A stretch of DNA of 64,000 nucleotides from contig JADJQQ010000001.1 in NCBI GenBank assembly GCA_016712625.1, positions 496,001 through 560,000 of the forward strand, in the 5' to 3' direction. The DNA is from Candidatus Competibacteraceae bacterium (GTDB lineage Bacteria; Pseudomonadota; Gammaproteobacteria; Competibacterales; Competibacteraceae). Below, in pieces: positions 44,492-55,000 of the stretch (within the stretch, counting starts at the first letter, position 1; every line of letters begins with the position of its first letter). The notes under the pieces were generated by a model that was not told the origin of the DNA, did not search any database, and saw only the letters and a list, made by a program, of their open reading frames with translations. A program made the position numbers and the translations under genes.

Positions 44492-45871
44492 ATGCAGTCA
44501 TTCCTCCTGTTAACGCTGATCCTACTGAGCGTTAGCGCCTACTATTTAGGCCGCAAGCGGGCGCTAGCCGTCGCGGGCGGCCAAATCCGCAACCTGCACT
44601 CGCTGCCGAGTTTTTACGGTTCTTACACCGCGCTCTGGTGCGGGCTACCGGCGCTGATCGTATTCGGGGTCTGGATTACCCTCCAACCGAATTTTCTCAT
44701 TGATTTGGTCGTGGCTGGCCTGCCGCCGGAACTGCGCGACCTATCACCGGAGCGGTTGAATCTCCTGGTCAACGATCTTAAGAACCAGGTCAGCGGCAGC
44801 TTTGTCTCCAGCGCGCCCGATCCGGTTATGGTGGAAGCGGTCAACCGCTATCAAAATCTGCGCGCCATCGGCAATACAGCGCTTTGGATTGCCGTGCTCA
44901 GCTTCGCCGTTGGCGGCATTGCTTATGCTTGGCGCCGGATTTCGCCCACACTGCGCGCCCGCAATCGGGTTGAAACCGCGGTCAACGTGTTTCTCATCGC
45001 CAGTTCAACGGTCGCGATTTTCACCACCATCGGCATCATTTTATCGGTGGCCTTTGAGTCGCTCCGATTCTTTAACCAAGTCCCGATCACCGAATTTCTG
45101 TTCGGTTTACAATGGAGTCCGCAAACCGCTCTGCGCGCCGATCAGGTCGGTTCATCCGGGGCGTTTGGCGCGGTGCCTTTGTTCGCCGGCACGTTGTTGA
45201 TTTCCGGTATCGCCATGCTGGTCGCCGTTCCCATCGGTTTGATGTCGGCGTTGTACCTGTCTGAGTATGCCACCCCGAAATTTCGCGCTTTCGCTAAACC
45301 TGCGTTGGAAATTCTGGCTGGCATTCCGACCGTGGTCTATGGCTTCTTTGCCGCTCTGACCGTGGCTCCGCTGATTCGCGAGATAGGCGCGGCCCTCGGA
45401 CTGCATGTCGCTTCTGAAAGCGCGCTGGCCGCCGGCCTGGTGATGGGCATTATGATTATCCCTTTCGTGTCATCCTTGTCGGACGATGTGATCAACGCGG
45501 TGCCGCAATCGATGCGCGATGGCTCTTACGCGCTGGGGGCCACCAAATCGGAAACCATCAAGCGCGTGCTACTGCCGGCCGCCTTGCCCGGCATCGTCGG
45601 CAGTATTCTGTTGGCGGTCTCGCGCGCCATCGGCGAAACCATGATCGTGGTAATGGCCGCCGGTCTATCGGCCAATTTAACCGCCAACCCGCTGGAAGCG
45701 GTCACTACCGTTACGGTGCAGATCGTCACCCTGTTGACCGGCGATCAGGAATTCGATAGCCCCAAGACCCTGGCGGCCTTCGCGCTGGGGCTGATGCTGT
45801 TCGTGGTCACGCTGCTCCTCAACATCATCGCCTTGCATGTGGTGCGCAAGTATCGGGAACAGTATGAATAA
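44492..45871 (+). CDS. pstC: Phosphate ABC transporter permease PstC
   Basis: The 459-residue product has a long N-terminal region with two membrane helices and a periplasmic loop. The MetI-type permease domain (~200-455) follows, with the ABC-coupling loop EALRAG-like DGSYALGATKSETIKRVLLP near 350. E. coli PstC has 319 residues; the longer form pairs with the DUF3333-type PstA found next. ATG 44492 (MQSFLLL) was chosen since GGAG lies 5-8 nt upstream. It overlaps pstA by 8 nt. Confidence 0.93.
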   Translation: MQSFLLLTLILLSVSAYYLGRKRALAVAGGQIRNLHSLPSFYGSYTALWCGLPALIVFGVWITLQPNFLIDLVVAGLPPELRDLSPERLNLLVNDLKNQVSGSFVSSAPDPVMVEAVNRYQNLRAIGNTALWIAVLSFAVGGIAYAWRRISPTLRARNRVETAVNVFLIASSTVAIFTTIGIILSVAFESLRFFNQVPITEFLFGLQWSPQTALRADQVGSSGAFGAVPLFAGTLLISGIAMLVAVPIGLMSALYLSEYATPKFRAFAKPALEILAGIPTVVYGFFAALTVAPLIREIGAALGLHVASESALAAGLVMGIMIIPFVSSLSDDVINAVPQSMRDGSYALGATKSETIKRVLLPAALPGIVGSILLAVSRAIGETMIVVMAAGLSANLTANPLEAVTTVTVQIVTLLTGDQEFDSPKTLAAFALGLMLFVVTLLLNIIALHVVRKYREQYE

Positions 45872-47180
45872 GCCAAAGCCCTACTCCGACATGCCGCTGC
45901 GTAACCGTGACATCAAAGTCATCGTCAACGCTGGCCTCGCGCGCCGCCATGCGGCCGAACAACGCTTCCGCTGGTATGGCTTGACCGCCATCAGTCTGGG
46001 TTTGATCTTCGTGGTGTTGATGTTCGGGAGCATCATCGCCAAGGGCTTGCCCGCGTTCTGGCAAACGTATATCCAAGTGCCAATCGCCTTCGACGCCGCC
46101 ACGCTCGACCCGCAAGGCACTCGCGATCCCCAAGCGCTAGCGAGCGCCGATTATAACGCGCTGGTGCGTTCCGGCTTGCGGCAGTTATTTCCAAACATCG
46201 AAGGACGGCTGGAGCTGCGGGCTTTATACGGCCTCACTAGCACTGACGCCGCCTACGAATTGCAAAGGCAAGTCCAGCAAAACCCCGACCTGATCGGTTC
46301 TAACCAGGCGATTTGGCTTCTCGCCGCCGCCCCAGTGGATACCTTTATCAAGGGCAATATCGACCGCGCGCTGGACGAAGCGGAGCGGCCGATCAAGAAC
46401 AATCAAATCGAATGGCTTGACCAATTGCAAGGCGCGGGCAAGATCGAGAAGCAATTCAATACCGTGTTGTTTGGTAATGGCGACTCACGGGAACCGGAAC
46501 AGGCCGGCATCCGGGGCGCGCTGATGGGTTCATTCTTCACGCTGCTGGTCACTTTTTTACTGTCCTTTCCCATCGGCGTGGCGACGGCGGTCTATCTGGA
46601 AGAATTCGCCCCCAAGAATCGCTGGACCGACATTATCGAAGTCAACATCAATAATCTGGCGGCAGTGCCCTCCATCGTGTTTGGTTTGCTGGGCTTGGCG
46701 GTGTTCATCAACTTTTTCGGCCTACCCCGCTCCGCGCCGCTGGTCGGCGGACTCGTGCTGAGCCTGATGACCCTACCAGTGATTATTATCGCTGGCCGCG
46801 CCGCCTTAACGTCGGTACCTCCCTCGATCCGCGAGGCGGCATTGGGGATGGGCGCGTCCAAATTACAAATGGTGGGGCATCACGTCCTGCCGTTGGCCAT
46901 GCCTGGCATGTTGACGGGTTCCATCATCGGCATGGCCCGCGCCTTGGGCGAGTCGGCCCCGTTGCTGATGATCGGGATGGTCGCTTTCATCGTGGACGTA
47001 CCCAAAAATTTTCTCGACCCCGCCACGGTGTTGCCAGTACAAATTTATCTGTGGTCTGATTTGCCGGAGCGCGCGTTTGTCGAGCGAACTTCGGCGGCCA
47101 TTATGGTGCTGCTGGCGTTTATGATTCTGATGAACGGACTGGCGATCATCCTGCGCAAACGCTTCGAGCGGCGCTGGTAA
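45864..47180 (+). CDS. pstA: Phosphate ABC transporter permease PstA
   Basis: The 438-residue product has an N-terminal cytoplasmic stretch and one membrane helix. A periplasmic DUF3333-like region (~60-200) follows, then the permease domain with the coupling loop SIREAALGMGASKLQMVGHHVLP near 320-340. It forms the channel with PstC. ATG 45864 lies inside the end of pstC. Confidence 0.94.
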   Translation: MNKPKPYSDMPLRNRDIKVIVNAGLARRHAAEQRFRWYGLTAISLGLIFVVLMFGSIIAKGLPAFWQTYIQVPIAFDAATLDPQGTRDPQALASADYNALVRSGLRQLFPNIEGRLELRALYGLTSTDAAYELQRQVQQNPDLIGSNQAIWLLAAAPVDTFIKGNIDRALDEAERPIKNNQIEWLDQLQGAGKIEKQFNTVLFGNGDSREPEQAGIRGALMGSFFTLLVTFLLSFPIGVATAVYLEEFAPKNRWTDIIEVNINNLAAVPSIVFGLLGLAVFINFFGLPRSAPLVGGLVLSLMTLPVIIIAGRAALTSVPPSIREAALGMGASKLQMVGHHVLPLAMPGMLTGSIIGMARALGESAPLLMIGMVAFIVDVPKNFLDPATVLPVQIYLWSDLPERAFVERTSAAIMVLLAFMILMNGLAIILRKRFERRW

Positions 47181-47224
47181 CTGCCGTCCGTTAGAGTCCT
47201 CTTTCTGTATAAGGATCTGTTGCC

Positions 47225-48115
47225 ATGAGCACCACCGCTATCGAAACTGAATCCGTTCTCGGCCAGCCCTTACGGAGCGCCGCGGAGCCGCGCCAAAAAT
47301 CCACCATCGAAGTCACGGACTACAACAACCGCCAAACCGTCGGCAAAATTACCGTCGATAATCCGAAAATGCTCTGCCGCGAAGTCGATGTCTATTACGG
47401 CCAGAAACAGGCCATCAAAAATGTCAGCCTCGACATTGGCGCCAATGAAGTGATCGCCTTTATCGGGCCATCCGGCTGCGGCAAATCCACTTTTCTACGC
47501 TGTCTGAACCGGATGAACGATACCATCCCGTCCGCCCGCGTCACCGGCCAGATCAAATTGGATAACGACGATATCTACGCCAAGGAAATCGATGTGGTCC
47601 AATTACGAGCACGGGTCGGGATGGTGTTTCAGAAACCGAACCCCTTTCCTAAATCCATTTACGAAAACGTGGCTTACGGGCCGCGCATTCACGGCATGGT
47701 CAACACCAAAGCCGAGCTCGACGACCTGGTGCGCGAGAGCCTGGAACGGGCCGGCCTGATCAAGGAAGTCGAGAAGCGGATGTTGGAACCCGGCACCAGC
47801 CTGTCCGGCGGCCAGCAGCAGCGGCTGTGTATCGCCCGCGCCATCGCGGTTAACCCGGAAGTAATCTTGATGGACGAGCCTTGCTCGGCCCTGGACCCGA
47901 TTGCCACGGCCAAAATTGAAGAACTGATCGACGAGCTGCGGGAAAACTACACCATCGTCATCGTAACCCATTCGATGCAGCAAGCCGCTCGCGTTTCCCA
48001 GCGGACGGCCTACTTTCATTTGGGGGACTTGATCGAGATCGGCGATACCGACCAGATTTTCACCAATCCCCGCCACAAGCTGACGGAAGATTACATCACG
48101 GGCCGTTTCGGCTGA
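47225..48115 (+). CDS. pstB: Phosphate ABC transporter ATPase PstB
   Basis: The 296-residue product has Walker A GPSGCGKST (~82), the Q-loop in VFQKPNPFPKSIYENVAYGPR, the signature LSGGQQQRLCIARA (~197), Walker B VILMDEPCSALDP and H-loop THSMQQA. It energises PstCA. An extension of about 45 residues precedes the family start (E. coli has 257 residues). It stands 44 nt after pstA. Confidence 0.97.
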   Translation: MSTTAIETESVLGQPLRSAAEPRQKSTIEVTDYNNRQTVGKITVDNPKMLCREVDVYYGQKQAIKNVSLDIGANEVIAFIGPSGCGKSTFLRCLNRMNDTIPSARVTGQIKLDNDDIYAKEIDVVQLRARVGMVFQKPNPFPKSIYENVAYGPRIHGMVNTKAELDDLVRESLERAGLIKEVEKRMLEPGTSLSGGQQQRLCIARAIAVNPEVILMDEPCSALDPIATAKIEELIDELRENYTIVIVTHSMQQAARVSQRTAYFHLGDLIEIGDTDQIFTNPRHKLTEDYITGRFG

Positions 48116-48155
48116 TCTCGAACCTCAAAGCCTACCCAGCCTGGAGTACCAGACG

Positions 48156-48911
48156 ATGCCCATCAGCCCAGAGGCTCATACCGTCAAACAATTCGACGTT
48201 CAACTTGCCAATCTCCGCAATATGGTGATGGAAATGGGCGGCCTGGCGGAGGATCAACTCAAGCGAGCGATCGCGGCCCTTGATGAGGAAGACCTAGCCG
48301 CCACCCGCGAGACCATTGCGCGCGACCGGATTATCAACGGCCTGCAACTCAAAGCCGACGAAGAGTGCATCAGCATTATCGCCTTGCGCCAGCCGCTGGG
48401 CAGCGATTTGCGGCTGATTATGTCGCTGGCCAGCATTGTGACTGATCTGGAACGGATTGGCGACGGCGCCAAAAAAATCGCGCGGATGACCTTGCACATC
48501 TATGATGGCGTCAGCAGTCCACCCAGCGCCAAACTGTTGCGGGATGTCAAGCCAATGGCCCAAACCGCGGCCACTATGTTGCACGACTGTCTTGATGCGC
48601 TGGCTCGGCTGGATGTACCCAAGGCGCTAAGTATCATTCATAGCGACACCGAGCTGGATCAGGAATTCCAAGGCGCGTTACGGCGACTAATTACCTACAT
48701 GATGGAAGACCCACGCACCATCGGTCATGCCATTAATGTGGTTTTCATCATCAAGGCACTGGAACGCATCGGCGATCACTGCAAAAATATCGCCGAACAT
48801 ACAGTTTATTTAGTTGAGGGTAAAAACATCCAGCAGCGCCGCAACATCGACATGAATGTGGTTGATGCCTTGGTAAAGGATGTTGAGATGACCTGGACGA
48901 ATAACCCCTAA
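48156..48911 (+). CDS. phoU: Phosphate signalling protein PhoU
   Basis: The 251-residue product consists of two three-helix PhoU repeats. Each has the metal-site motif E..D...D.....: DLERIGDGAKKIAR near 97-110 and KALERIGDHCKNIAEHTVYLVEG near 195-215. PhoU links the Pst transporter to the PhoR kinase and keeps the Pho regulon off when phosphate is plentiful. It is the last gene of the pst block; phoB and phoR are not in the window. Confidence 0.96.
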   Translation: MPISPEAHTVKQFDVQLANLRNMVMEMGGLAEDQLKRAIAALDEEDLAATRETIARDRIINGLQLKADEECISIIALRQPLGSDLRLIMSLASIVTDLERIGDGAKKIARMTLHIYDGVSSPPSAKLLRDVKPMAQTAATMLHDCLDALARLDVPKALSIIHSDTELDQEFQGALRRLITYMMEDPRTIGHAINVVFIIKALERIGDHCKNIAEHTVYLVEGKNIQQRRNIDMNVVDALVKDVEMTWTNNP

Positions 48912-48984
48912 TCGAGAATTAAGCCTTTCAAGCCCAGCTAAGCAACGCTCAAGAGTCGATCCGAGCGCCTGTCAATTGTCGCGT

Positions 48985-49866
48985 CTAACGGCTTTGCTGT
49001 CCTTTTAGCCAAAGCGCGTGCTTTTGGCGCATGTCCGCCAGCACTTCCAGATCGATCAAATGGTCGTCACGGATGCGTTCGTCATAATTTTCCCAGCCCA
49101 TGAAATCACGCAGCGCCTTGAGGGTGAGCGGGTCAGTGATTCCGGTTACCGCGCCTTGATAAAAACCGCGAGCGTGTAGCATGTGCTGGAGTTCGGTGGC
49201 GAGCGTAGCGTCAATCGGCGTAAGCTGACTGGGATCGCTGCGGAAATAGGTGAGCCGATGGATAGCGTACAAACGTTCCAGCTCCGCGATGGGCGTCGGA
49301 TGATCGTAGACCGAGATTGCCGCATAACGGTCGTCGAAACCCCCATATCCGCCGCCGGCTCGCACCACCAGGAGCGCCGCGGATTGCTGGCCGCGTCGGT
49401 CGCCGCCATTGGCTTGGCCCGCTTGCAAAGCGGCAAGCAACCGCTCGGCTAACATTCCCTGGGTCTGTTCGAACACGCGCACCATACCCTCCGCTACTTG
49501 CGGCCCCGCCACGGTATTTCCTTGCGCGCAACAATAAACCCCCTGCAAACTACCCGCCCAGTCAAAGCAAGCCGCGCCGGTGAAGCTAGCCACGCGCCCT
49601 TTGGCGTCGATCAGACCAACTTGCCGGTAATCTCGCTGTTTGTCGTCGCCGGTCAAAATATCGAGCGCCTGCTCCGGTGAAGCGCCCTGCTCCAGCAAAG
49701 CCAAACCGCGTGGCCCATAGCTGGTGTTGCAATAGGATTGCGTCGCTACCGCGCCGATGCCCGCCTTGGCGAATGGAATAGAAACCCCCACGTTTGGAAA
49801 TTTGGATTGTACGGCAACACCCAAATCACCATTGCTCGGATCGAAAGCGACAATGGAAAACGTCAT
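48985..49866 (-). CDS. DUF1028 family protein with C-terminal peptidoglycan-binding-like domain
   Basis: The 293-residue product has the DUF1028 N-terminal domain (residues ~1-205): TFSIVAFDP..GDLGVAVQSKFP..G, GAVATQSY.N..YGP.GL.LL..G.....AL..L, and G.RGQQSAALLVVR. This is an Ntn-hydrolase-like fold of unknown substrate. The C-terminal ~85 residues contain TDPLTLKALRDFMGWENYDERI, like the small domain found in some DUF1028 proteins. No signal peptide is present. Gene order gives no hint about its role. Confidence 0.88.
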   Translation of the reverse strand: MTFSIVAFDPSNGDLGVAVQSKFPNVGVSIPFAKAGIGAVATQSYCNTSYGPRGLALLEQGASPEQALDILTGDDKQRDYRQVGLIDAKGRVASFTGAACFDWAGSLQGVYCCAQGNTVAGPQVAEGMVRVFEQTQGMLAERLLAALQAGQANGGDRRGQQSAALLVVRAGGGYGGFDDRYAAISVYDHPTPIAELERLYAIHRLTYFRSDPSQLTPIDATLATELQHMLHARGFYQGAVTGITDPLTLKALRDFMGWENYDERIRDDHLIDLEVLADMRQKHALWLKGQQSR

Positions 49867-49935
49867 GCCTATCGCTCCTAAACAACATCGATTTTATAAG
49901 ACGAAAGCACTAAAAATTTCAATTTGGCCGACCTC

Positions 49936-51345
49936 TCACTCAGAAACGCCTGGCTCTTCACCACTTTGAATACCGTAATACTTCAGGCGCCGCCATAAGG
50001 TGGTACGGCTCATCCCCATATCCCTAGCGACCAGACTATGTTTGCCGTTATGAAACTCGAACAGACGGATAATCTCGGCGCGTTCGATTTGCTCCATCCG
50101 CGTACCGACCACCGGATTGAAGGTAGGTTGGGGAAGCCAGTCACCGATTTCTATTTGAGCGTTGGAATTTAATAATACCGCACGCTCAATCAGATTTTCT
50201 AACTCTCGTACATTGCCAGGAAAGTTATAACGACACAGCTCATTAATTACTTCCTGGCTGAGTCGAGTCGCTGGGCGAAGTAATTTTTTGCAGAATTTAT
50301 TAAGGCAACGTTCTACCAATAAAGGGATATCTTCCAACCGCTCGCGCAAAGGAGGAATATGAATAGGGAAGACATTGACCCGATAATAGAGATCGGATCG
50401 AAACCGATTACTCTGAATCTCAACGTCCAGGTTTTTGTTAGTGGCGGAGATAATTCTTACATCGACTTGTCGATATACGGTGTCGCCAAGCCGACGAAAT
50501 TTCCCTTCTTGAAGAATTTGCAGGAGCTTCACTTGTAGCAAAGAACTCATTTCACTGATTTCATCAAGAAAAACCGTTCCCCCATCGGCAGCTTCAAAAA
50601 GACCTTTCTGATCCTTGACAGCACCAGTGAATGCGCCGCGTTTATAGCCAAAAAGTTCGCTTTCCAATAAGGTTTCTGGCAAGGCGCCACAATTTTGCTC
50701 TACAAATAATTTATCCCTACGTGGCCCATTGTAATGAATATGCCGAGCCAGTAAGGTTTTACCTGTACCCGTCTCACCCGTCAATAATACGGCGGCTGAA
50801 GTATCAATGATCTTGGCCATGCGTTCGAGAACCCGCTGCATGGCGGGACTCTGCCCGACGATCTTATTCGTTTCTAAATCTTTATCAAGTTCTTTTCTAA
50901 TCAGTTTATTTTCGTCTAACAATCTATCATTGGCTACTTGCAGCTCTTTAACTAATCGCTGGTTTTCAATGCCCAATTCATAGCTTTCCAACGCTCGCCG
51001 CACAATGATCCTCAGTTCCTGTCGATCCCAAGGTTTGGTGATATATTGATAAATATGGCCTTTGTTAATCGCTTGAATTAAAGCGGAGGTATCGGTGTAA
51101 CCTGTTAAAATGATACGAACTGTATAGGGGCTGACAGTAATTGATTTTTGCAAAAGCTCAACACCAGTCATTTCTGGCATTCGTTGATCAGAGATAATCA
51201 GCGCAATACTATTTTTTTCCAAAATATCTAACGCTTCCAAGCCACTTCGAGCCGTAAAAACCTCGTAATCTTCCTCAAAAGTAAGAGTAAGCGTCTTCAG
51301 AATATCTTTCTCATCATCTACCAAGAGGAGGCTATGGCGCTTCAT
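49936..51345 (-). CDS. NtrC-family sigma-54-dependent response regulator
   Basis: The 469-residue product has a receiver domain (~1-120; phosphoacceptor Asp in IISDQRMPEM, conserved K in ITKPWD). A coiled linker follows, then an AAA+ domain (~160-390) with Walker A GETGTGKT and the sigma-54-contacting loop GAFTGA (intact), and a Fis-type helix-turn-helix at the C-terminus (VARDMGMSRTTLWRRLKYYGI). It should activate RpoN promoters when phosphorylated by the overlapping kinase (ATGA overlap at 51342-51345). Targets are unknown; the hcp sigma-54 promoter in this window is one candidate, on weak grounds. Sequence is more AT-rich than the flanking operons. Confidence 0.94.
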   Translation of the reverse strand: MKRHSLLLVDDEKDILKTLTLTFEEDYEVFTARSGLEALDILEKNSIALIISDQRMPEMTGVELLQKSITVSPYTVRIILTGYTDTSALIQAINKGHIYQYITKPWDRQELRIIVRRALESYELGIENQRLVKELQVANDRLLDENKLIRKELDKDLETNKIVGQSPAMQRVLERMAKIIDTSAAVLLTGETGTGKTLLARHIHYNGPRRDKLFVEQNCGALPETLLESELFGYKRGAFTGAVKDQKGLFEAADGGTVFLDEISEMSSLLQVKLLQILQEGKFRRLGDTVYRQVDVRIISATNKNLDVEIQSNRFRSDLYYRVNVFPIHIPPLRERLEDIPLLVERCLNKFCKKLLRPATRLSQEVINELCRYNFPGNVRELENLIERAVLLNSNAQIEIGDWLPQPTFNPVVGTRMEQIERAEIIRLFEFHNGKHSLVARDMGMSRTTLWRRLKYYGIQSGEEPGVSE

Positions 51346-53118
51346 GATATATTTTTCCTGTTGATGCGGATGGGTAATTCAACAGTAAACTCTGTTCCTT
51401 CATTTAATTTACTCTTTGCCGAAATTTTGCCACCATGCTTCTGAACAATCCCATAAGTAATACTAAGCCCCAAACCGGTTCCCTGCCCTGGTGGCTTGGT
51501 GGTATAAAATGGATCGAAAATTTTATCCATATCTTGACTTAAAATTCCAATACCATTATCTCTGATTGAGATTTTTACCCAAGCCCCTGAAGTTTCGGTG
51601 CTAATCCATATTTCACCTTTATCTGGAATAGCCTGCGCTGCATTTTGCAGCAAATTCATGAAAACTTGATTGATTTGTCCAGGGTAACACTCAATTTCTG
51701 GAAGATAGCCATAATTTCGATTAATGACAACTCGATCTTTATATTCTCGTGACAATAAATTGAGAGTTGATTCAATACCATTTTGTAAATTCGTCATTAC
51801 CAAGCCAACATCATCAGTTCGAGAAAATACTCGTAAATCTAATACAATCTGCTTTACTCTCTCTGCTCCAGTCTTACAACTAGCAATCAACTCCTGTAAT
51901 TTATTTCCAAGGGTTTCAAATTTTGCAATATCTTTTTGATGATCACCAAGACGACGGCTATCAACAGCTTTATCATTTAACGAGTAGGCGTAAATAATTT
52001 TTACAAGACGCTTGGTATATTCTTCAATAAACTCTAAATTATTATGTACAAAGCTGATTGGATTATTCAATTCATGAGCTATTCCAGCAACCAGAAAACC
52101 TAGGGAAGCCATCTTTTCAGAATGAATGAGTTGCTCCTTGGCATGAGCCAGATTGGTGTAGGTTTTTTCAAGCTCTTGATGACGTTTATTAAGTTCTTGA
52201 TGCGCGTCAGAAAGTTCCTGAGTTCTTGCTTTAATCTTAGTTTCTAAGTTGCGATTGGCTTCCTCCAACACCCGCCGACGTTCTTGCTCAACCATTAGAG
52301 CACGAGATAGTAGATAAGTCCCATAAACCAAAACAAGCCCGATAATGCCCGAAACAATTGGCAACCATAGCAATTCTTTAATAAATAGAAAATGCGCGAC
52401 TAAAATAAATAACCCAGCGATCACACCTACAATAAGCATGGCAAATATTGGTTTGAGTTTTACTAAAAGAAAACTAGTTATCACCACTAAAGTAATCACC
52501 AAAGCAATTCGAGCAGGCTGACTCAACTCAGATACAAATTTTTGTTGCAATAGACTATTGATCAGAGTAGCTTGAATTTCGACTCCGGCTACCGCACCGC
52601 CAGATACCCAAGAAAATGGAGTAAGGAAGGTATCACCCGATAAATGTTGCGGTTCTGGAATTGTTTCTAATGAGCGCCCGACTAAAACAATTTTATCTTT
52701 AAAAATACCTGGCGGTAATAATCGCTCATAGTCTATTGCCTGATAATAGGAAACAGTGGTTATCGTCCGAGATGGACCAACATGATTGATTAATAACTCT
52801 TTTGTGAAATCAAATTTACTAAGCGCTTTCCGTTCTGGCCCTGAAAGGTATTTTCCGACAACCTCTAAACCAAAAGAAGACATGCCGGGATATAACAGGC
52901 GAGAACGCCGAACTACACCATCACCATCCATCGTGATGATCGGACTACCCACTCCAGTAGCCACCTTGGCAAGGGTAGCCAGCGGATCAATCCGGGTGGT
53001 AAGGCGAAACAAGGGATCATTGACCACAGCCAGCGCGCTCACTAGAACAACATTCCCAGCATCCTGAATGGCCTGCTCTAACGCAGCATCTTCTTTTGTC
53101 TCTGAAGGTTCCGCAAAC

Positions 53119-53342
53119 AAAATATCAAAACCAATCACTTTTGCGCCAGCCTTATTCAGCTGGTGTATTAATTTAGCATGCAGCCCACGGGGCCAAGGCC
53201 AGAGGCGCTTTATTTCAGCCATCGAAGGTTCATCGATACTGACAATAACAATTGATTGGGTGGCGGTAGAATACCTCGAAGAGCAAATAATAAATCTAGC
53301 CCTTTTAGCTCAAGAAATTGAAAAAATGAAAGATTTGCAAGA
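53119..53342. repeat. Direct repeat copy A flanking the inserted element
   Basis: These 224 bp are almost identical to 54684-54908. They encode the CHASE2 N-terminal region on the minus strand, but one base is missing (AATTGATT where copy B has AATCTGATT) and there are a few substitutions. Copy A is therefore the damaged one upstream of residue DEPSM. Confidence 0.88.
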
Positions 53343-54683
53343 TATTAAGGGGCGGTTGAGGTTTTAAAGAGTGGCGCTGGCCGATATTGAATTAGATCTG
53401 TGGAAGCGGCGCAAAGCGCTTTTCTGCGAGAGAAAAAGACCTGGTTTGCAACGGTAAAACGCCCGTTCTGATCCAAGACGCTGCATGGCCCGATCACGTT
53501 CGAGGTGCAGCGATTTAGAGACAGGACACGGCCGACCGAAAAAGAGGAAACCTACTTCAGTTTGACCGGGCAGTTTCAAAGAACCACACGACCCGCGATT
53601 GCAGGAGTTATCGGCCTACTATGGCACGCTTTTGAGCTACAAACACGTTGAAAACTTGGTGACCCGGATCACGGGAGCGCCACAGCCTCAGCGACCAGAA
53701 GGTGTGGCAAATTGTGAACGACAAAGCGGTGGAAATCGGTCAGGCTTGGCGAAGTGAAGCGGAAAAAGACATTGAACAACGGAGAGTTACCGTTCCGGAA
53801 ACTCAAGAAAAGTTGGTATTTACGACGGCGAAAGCCAAAGAGATCCTCGTGTTTGAGGATGCGATTCAAGTTCGGGGTCAAAACAAAATCGCCTTCATAA
53901 ACAAAAGGCTAACAAAGATATTCCGAGCGGTTCCACAGAAAAAAACAGCCCGGTTAGCCGCGAAAGAAAAATCGCCGCCGGTGTTCACGAACGTCGTGAT
54001 GCTTCAAAAGAAAAACCGAGAATTTGAACACATGGTTGCGCCCATCGACGAAAAAGGTCAAGAAACGGTATCCCTGCCGGACATGCTGAAAAGCCGGGTG
54101 ATCGAAGAATATGGACAGGCGACGGAGCCCTTGCCCGTCGTGGCGATCACGGACGGCGCTCAAGTGATCCGTCAGCATTTGTACCGCGGTTTTTGGAGCG
54201 ACGCTTGTCATCCTTCTCGACTGGTATCACTTAAAGAAGGTCCGGGACTTGAGAGCATGATTGCGCCGAAATAACGATGAGAAAATCCTGCACCTGAAGT
54301 TCGTGTTCTACCACCTATATGGGGAGAAATTTATACGGTTTTAACTACTTGGAAACGAAAGTTCAGCCAAGGAACAAAGAAAACTTCGTGAGCTTATCCG
54401 CTATCTTGACAAACATCGGGATGGAAATCATCGACTATCGACGCCGGAAAAAAAGCGGGTAAGTGATCGGCTCGGGCCATATCGAGAAGGGCTGCGATCA
54501 AGTCGTCGCCATCGCCAGAAGAAAAAGGGATGAGTTGGCGTGGAAGCGGGAAGTCGTGGCTTAGGGATATTGAGAGTGGTGGAGCTGAATCATCAGTGGA
54601 ATCGCTTTGGTTCCCACCGACACCGCCAATGACCCAAAAGAGTTGCGGTTAGCTGCAAATTTCTAGGCGATCACGGAAAATTT
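53343..54683 (+). mobile_element. Decayed insertion sequence with transposase remnant
   Basis: This 1.34-kb segment has no intact gene, but three frames together show a transposase running on the plus strand: ELSAYYGTLLSYKHVENLV near 53605, the open stretch 53702-54274 with AITDGAQVIRQHLY, then LDWYHLKK near 54215, YLETKVQPRNKEKLRELIRYLDKHRDG near 54345, and IGSGHIEKGCDQVV plus KKKGMSW near 54470-54540. The DWYHLKK and IGSG.IE motifs recall ISKra4-like transposases; the family assignment is tentative. Several frameshifts and stops make it inactive. No clear terminal inverted repeats were found. Confidence 0.75.
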
Positions 54684-54908
54684 AAAATATCAAAACCAAT
54701 CACTTTTGCGCCAGCCTTATTCAGCTGGTGTATTAATTTAGCATGCAGCCCACGGGGCCAAGGCCAGAGGCGCTTTATTTCAGCCATCGAAGGTTCATCG
54801 ATACTGACAATAACAATCTGATTGGGTGGCGGTAGAATACCTCGAAGAGCAAATAATAAATCTAGCCCTTTTAGCTCAAGAAATGAAAAAAATGAAAGAT
54901 TTGTAAGA
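54684..54908. repeat. Direct repeat copy B flanking the inserted element
   Basis: This is the intact copy of the 224/225-bp repeat. It continues without a break into the upstream part of the kinase gene (to 55000), so it represents the original locus. Confidence 0.88.
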
Positions 54909-55000
54909 ATTAAAGTCAGGGTTACGGAAATTAAAGCAATCAGCAAATTTTTTCTAATGAATTGCAAAATTCGCTCAATCATCGCGGCCACCATCCGCAT

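Larger units (their letters stand above)
51342..55000 (-). pseudogene. CHASE2-domain sensor histidine kinase, interrupted by an inserted element
   Basis: The 3' part (up to 53222) holds the rest of an extracytoplasmic CHASE2 domain, three membrane helices, a coiled coil, a HisKA domain with H in AGIAHELNNP, and HATPase_c with NLLQNAAQA, DNGIGI and GTGLGLSI. The true N-terminus (M.ERILQFIRKNLL, a membrane helix and the CHASE2 start through GAKVIGFDIL) is at 54684-55000. Joining 54684 to 53118 restores one frame exactly, about 691-697 residues. Between them lie a second copy of ~224 bp of the gene and a decayed transposase. Without excision the kinase cannot be made whole; an internal start at 53222 would give a protein lacking the first membrane helix. 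It is coupled to the downstream regulator. Confidence 0.85.
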
